The notes under the pieces are model-generated. The model saw only the letters and a program-made list of their open reading frames with translations. It was not told the origin of the DNA and searched no databases. A stretch of DNA of 64,000 nucleotides from Pseudomaricurvus sp965656525 (GTDB taxonomy: Bacteria; Pseudomonadota; Gammaproteobacteria; Pseudomonadales; Cellvibrionaceae), in contig CBFHKY010000005.1 of NCBI GenBank assembly GCA_965656525.1, forward strand, positions 1 to 64,000, given 5' to 3'. Position numbers and translations under genes: made by a program. Position 1 is the first letter of the stretch. Every line of letters starts with the position of its first letter. This document shows positions 62,381 through 64,000 of the stretch, piece after piece.

Positions 62381-64000
62381 ATCGTTTGATTCAATGGTTT
62401 GTGGACAACCCAGTCGCCTCGAACTTGTTGATGATCATGATTGCGATTGGAGGCTTTATCAGTTTTCAGTCACTCAACCGGGAAGTCTTTCCACCGGCAC
62501 AAACCAATATGATCGTGGTGCAGGTGCCCTACCCCAGTGCCGGTCCGGTAGAAATTGAAGAACTGATCATCAAACGTGTAGAAGAAGCCGTCGCAGATCT
62601 GGATGGCATTAAGCAAATCAATGCCCAAGCCAAACGCAATCTTGGTACAGTCACCATTGAGGCCATCAATGGTTATGATCCACAACGGCTGCTCAACAGC
62701 GTCAAAGCTCGCGTAGATGCCATTTCTACCTTTCCTGTAGACGCTGAAAGCCCAATCATCATGGAGCAACCCTTCCAAACCCAAATCATGAGCATTGGGC
62801 TTTACGGCGATGTCAGCGAGAAAGCGCTAAAGCAGTTGGGCGAGAACCTGCGCGACGAAATATCCCTACTGCCCGGGGTCAGTATTGTTGACCTAAATGC
62901 CACACGGCCAGAGGAAATATCCGTTGAGGTCAGCGAGCAATCCTTGCGCCGGTATGGCCTGCGTTTTGACGATATCGCCACAGCCATTGCGAGTCACTCG
63001 CTCAATCTGCCCGCCGGCACCATCCAATCTGATAGTGGTGACATTCAGTTACAAACTCGCAGCCAGAGCTATCACGCCGAGGATTTCGAACGCATTCCTG
63101 TGCTGAGTACCGAAGACGGGGCCAAGCTGAAAGTCGAGGACGTAGCCACCGTGATCGATGGTTTTGCCGATGAACACCTTATCGCCCACCTTAATGGCAA
63201 ACGGGCTGTTTTTCTGGAGGTCAAAACCACCCAAAAGGTTAACGTGGTGGAGGTTGCCAGCACCGTGCGCGACTACATTGAGCGTACCGCACCAACGCTG
63301 CCCGAAGGCGTGGCGTTAACCGTTTGGCGGGATTGGTCTGTGCTGTTTGAAGGGCGACTGAACTTACTGCTTAAAAACGCCAGTTCTGGATTACTGCTGG
63401 TTTTTATTATCTTGATGCTATTTTTACGCCCCGCCTTGGCCATGTGGGTGTGCGTCGGTATATCGATTTCATTTTTGGGTGCTATCTGGCTGTTACCCTT
63501 GGCAAGCATTAGCCTGAATATGATTTCCCTTTTTGCATTCCTCCTGGTATTGGGCATTGTCGTGGACGACGCCATCATTGTTGGCGAAAGTATTTACGCC
63601 AAGCAACAAGCTGGGCTACAGGGCTCGTGCGCTGCTAGCAGTGGGGCTAAAGCGGTAGCGACACCCGTATTTTTTGCCGTTGTCAGCACCATGATTTTCT
63701 TTGTACCTATGCTGTTTGTTCCAGGGACCATGGGCGATATCAGTTACCCTATCCCTGTAGTGATCATGCTGTGTCTGGTTTTTTCACTTATTGAGGCCAC
63801 ACTGATCCTACCGTCCCATTTGGCCAAATTGAGGCCTGAAAAACCCGCCACTAATCCACTGGCCGCCTTACTCAATAACACTCGCCAGAAGCTCGCCACG
63901 GGCCTGCAGTACTTTGCAATAAACCAATACCAACCCTTTCTGCAAAAAGCACTACGCCATAGCGGCACCACTGTGACAATTTTCTTTGTGGCCTTCGGGG
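62377..64000 (+). CDS. RND efflux permease, 5' part
   Basis: GTG 62377 overlaps the adaptor stop by 4 bp; the frame stays open to the end of the window (541 codons). MNRLIQWFVDNPVASNLLMI starts the first transmembrane helix; then FPPAQTNMIVVQVPYPSAGP, the porter domain, and a second membrane block with the proton-relay aspartates in VVDDAIIVGESI. AcrB-like superfamily; substrate unknown. The last half is missing. Confidence 0.93.
   Translation, partial: MNRLIQWFVDNPVASNLLMIMIAIGGFISFQSLNREVFPPAQTNMIVVQVPYPSAGPVEIEELIIKRVEEAVADLDGIKQINAQAKRNLGTVTIEAINGYDPQRLLNSVKARVDAISTFPVDAESPIIMEQPFQTQIMSIGLYGDVSEKALKQLGENLRDEISLLPGVSIVDLNATRPEEISVEVSEQSLRRYGLRFDDIATAIASHSLNLPAGTIQSDSGDIQLQTRSQSYHAEDFERIPVLSTEDGAKLKVEDVATVIDGFADEHLIAHLNGKRAVFLEVKTTQKVNVVEVASTVRDYIERTAPTLPEGVALTVWRDWSVLFEGRLNLLLKNASSGLLLVFIILMLFLRPALAMWVCVGISISFLGAIWLLPLASISLNMISLFAFLLVLGIVVDDAIIVGESIYAKQQAGLQGSCAASSGAKAVATPVFFAVVSTMIFFVPMLFVPGTMGDISYPIPVVIMLCLVFSLIEATLILPSHLAKLRPEKPATNPLAALLNNTRQKLATGLQYFAINQYQPFLQKALRHSGTTVTIFFVAFG

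Noticed and set aside
1..64000. tRNA, rRNA, CRISPR array, IS element or prophage
   Set aside because: No cloverleaf, rRNA segment, spaced direct-repeat array, transposase or phage structural gene seen on either strand.

Overview
The window is chromosomal DNA of a gammaproteobacterium, probably a marine member of the Oceanospirillales/Pseudomonadales group. The evidence is the gene families (E. coli-type GshA, PtsP/RppH, AcpH, a TtpC-type TonB operon, imelysin, TtpC-linked DUF3450) and the run rppH-ptsP-(TauE)-lgt-thyA-folA ... ilvD, which I recall as a conserved neighbourhood in Pseudomonas. The genus cannot be fixed from this sequence. Two runs of exactly 98 N (9739-9836 and 19506-19603) show that it is a scaffolded draft. 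I see no rRNA, tRNA, CRISPR array, IS element or phage genes.

Layout. (1) 1-2997: the 3' part of argA and complete ilvD, each followed by a strong hairpin. (2) About 3000-7070: an AT-richer accessory stretch. It holds a broken lipoprotein gene, a 535-bp integron-type gene cassette (RDD membrane protein) with a folded attC-like site, a DUF4336 gene, a gene remnant and an unrecognised two-gene module. (3) 7073-25853: many small, mostly single-gene units, including a WrbA-like flavodoxin, GFA, two SDR/epimerase-type enzymes, a PQQ-type sugar dehydrogenase, glutaredoxin, YrhK, DUF2059, VOC proteins, DUF2130 with a zinc-ribbon partner, a DOPA-dioxygenase-family protein, lipase, SIMPL, a Trp-rich protein, a CDGSH/FMN glutamate-synthase fusion, lipocalin, LysR and a membrane diguanylate cyclase. 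A diverged ~95-bp repeat with two boxes 20 bp apart occurs in both regions 2 and 3 (3098-3192 and 11502-11593). (4) 26120-31254 (minus strand): a complete TonB2-like energising operon, DUF3450-ttpC-exbB-exbD-tonB-TPR.

(5) 31557-45884: conserved backbone with folA, thyA, lgt, a TauE/SafE permease, an NRDE protein, an LdtD-type L,D-transpeptidase, ptsP, rppH, a HAD phosphatase, imelysin lipoprotein, rlmI, HDOD protein and acpH. (6) 45881-54992 (minus strand): gshA, a small conserved protein, acs, panC, dnaB, rplI, a DUF2232-like membrane protein, rpsR and rpsF, with a clear sigma-70 promoter upstream of rpsF. (7) 55273-64000: YaiI/DUF188, DUF3301, a 31-residue membrane peptide gene with its own terminator, an MscS-type channel, Smr, EVE, tex, and an RND adaptor with a permease that runs off the end of the window.

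The coherent functional units are amino-acid biosynthesis (argA, ilvD), folate/thymidylate (folA-thyA), nitrogen PTS and mRNA 5'-end turnover (ptsP-rppH), glutathione and ACP turnover (gshA-acpH), the S6/S18/L9-DnaB block, TonB energisation of outer-membrane transport, and RND efflux. The main novelty candidates are the integron cassette relic beside ilvD, the unknown module at 5258-6794, the phased repeat pair, and the CDGSH-glutamate synthase fusion.
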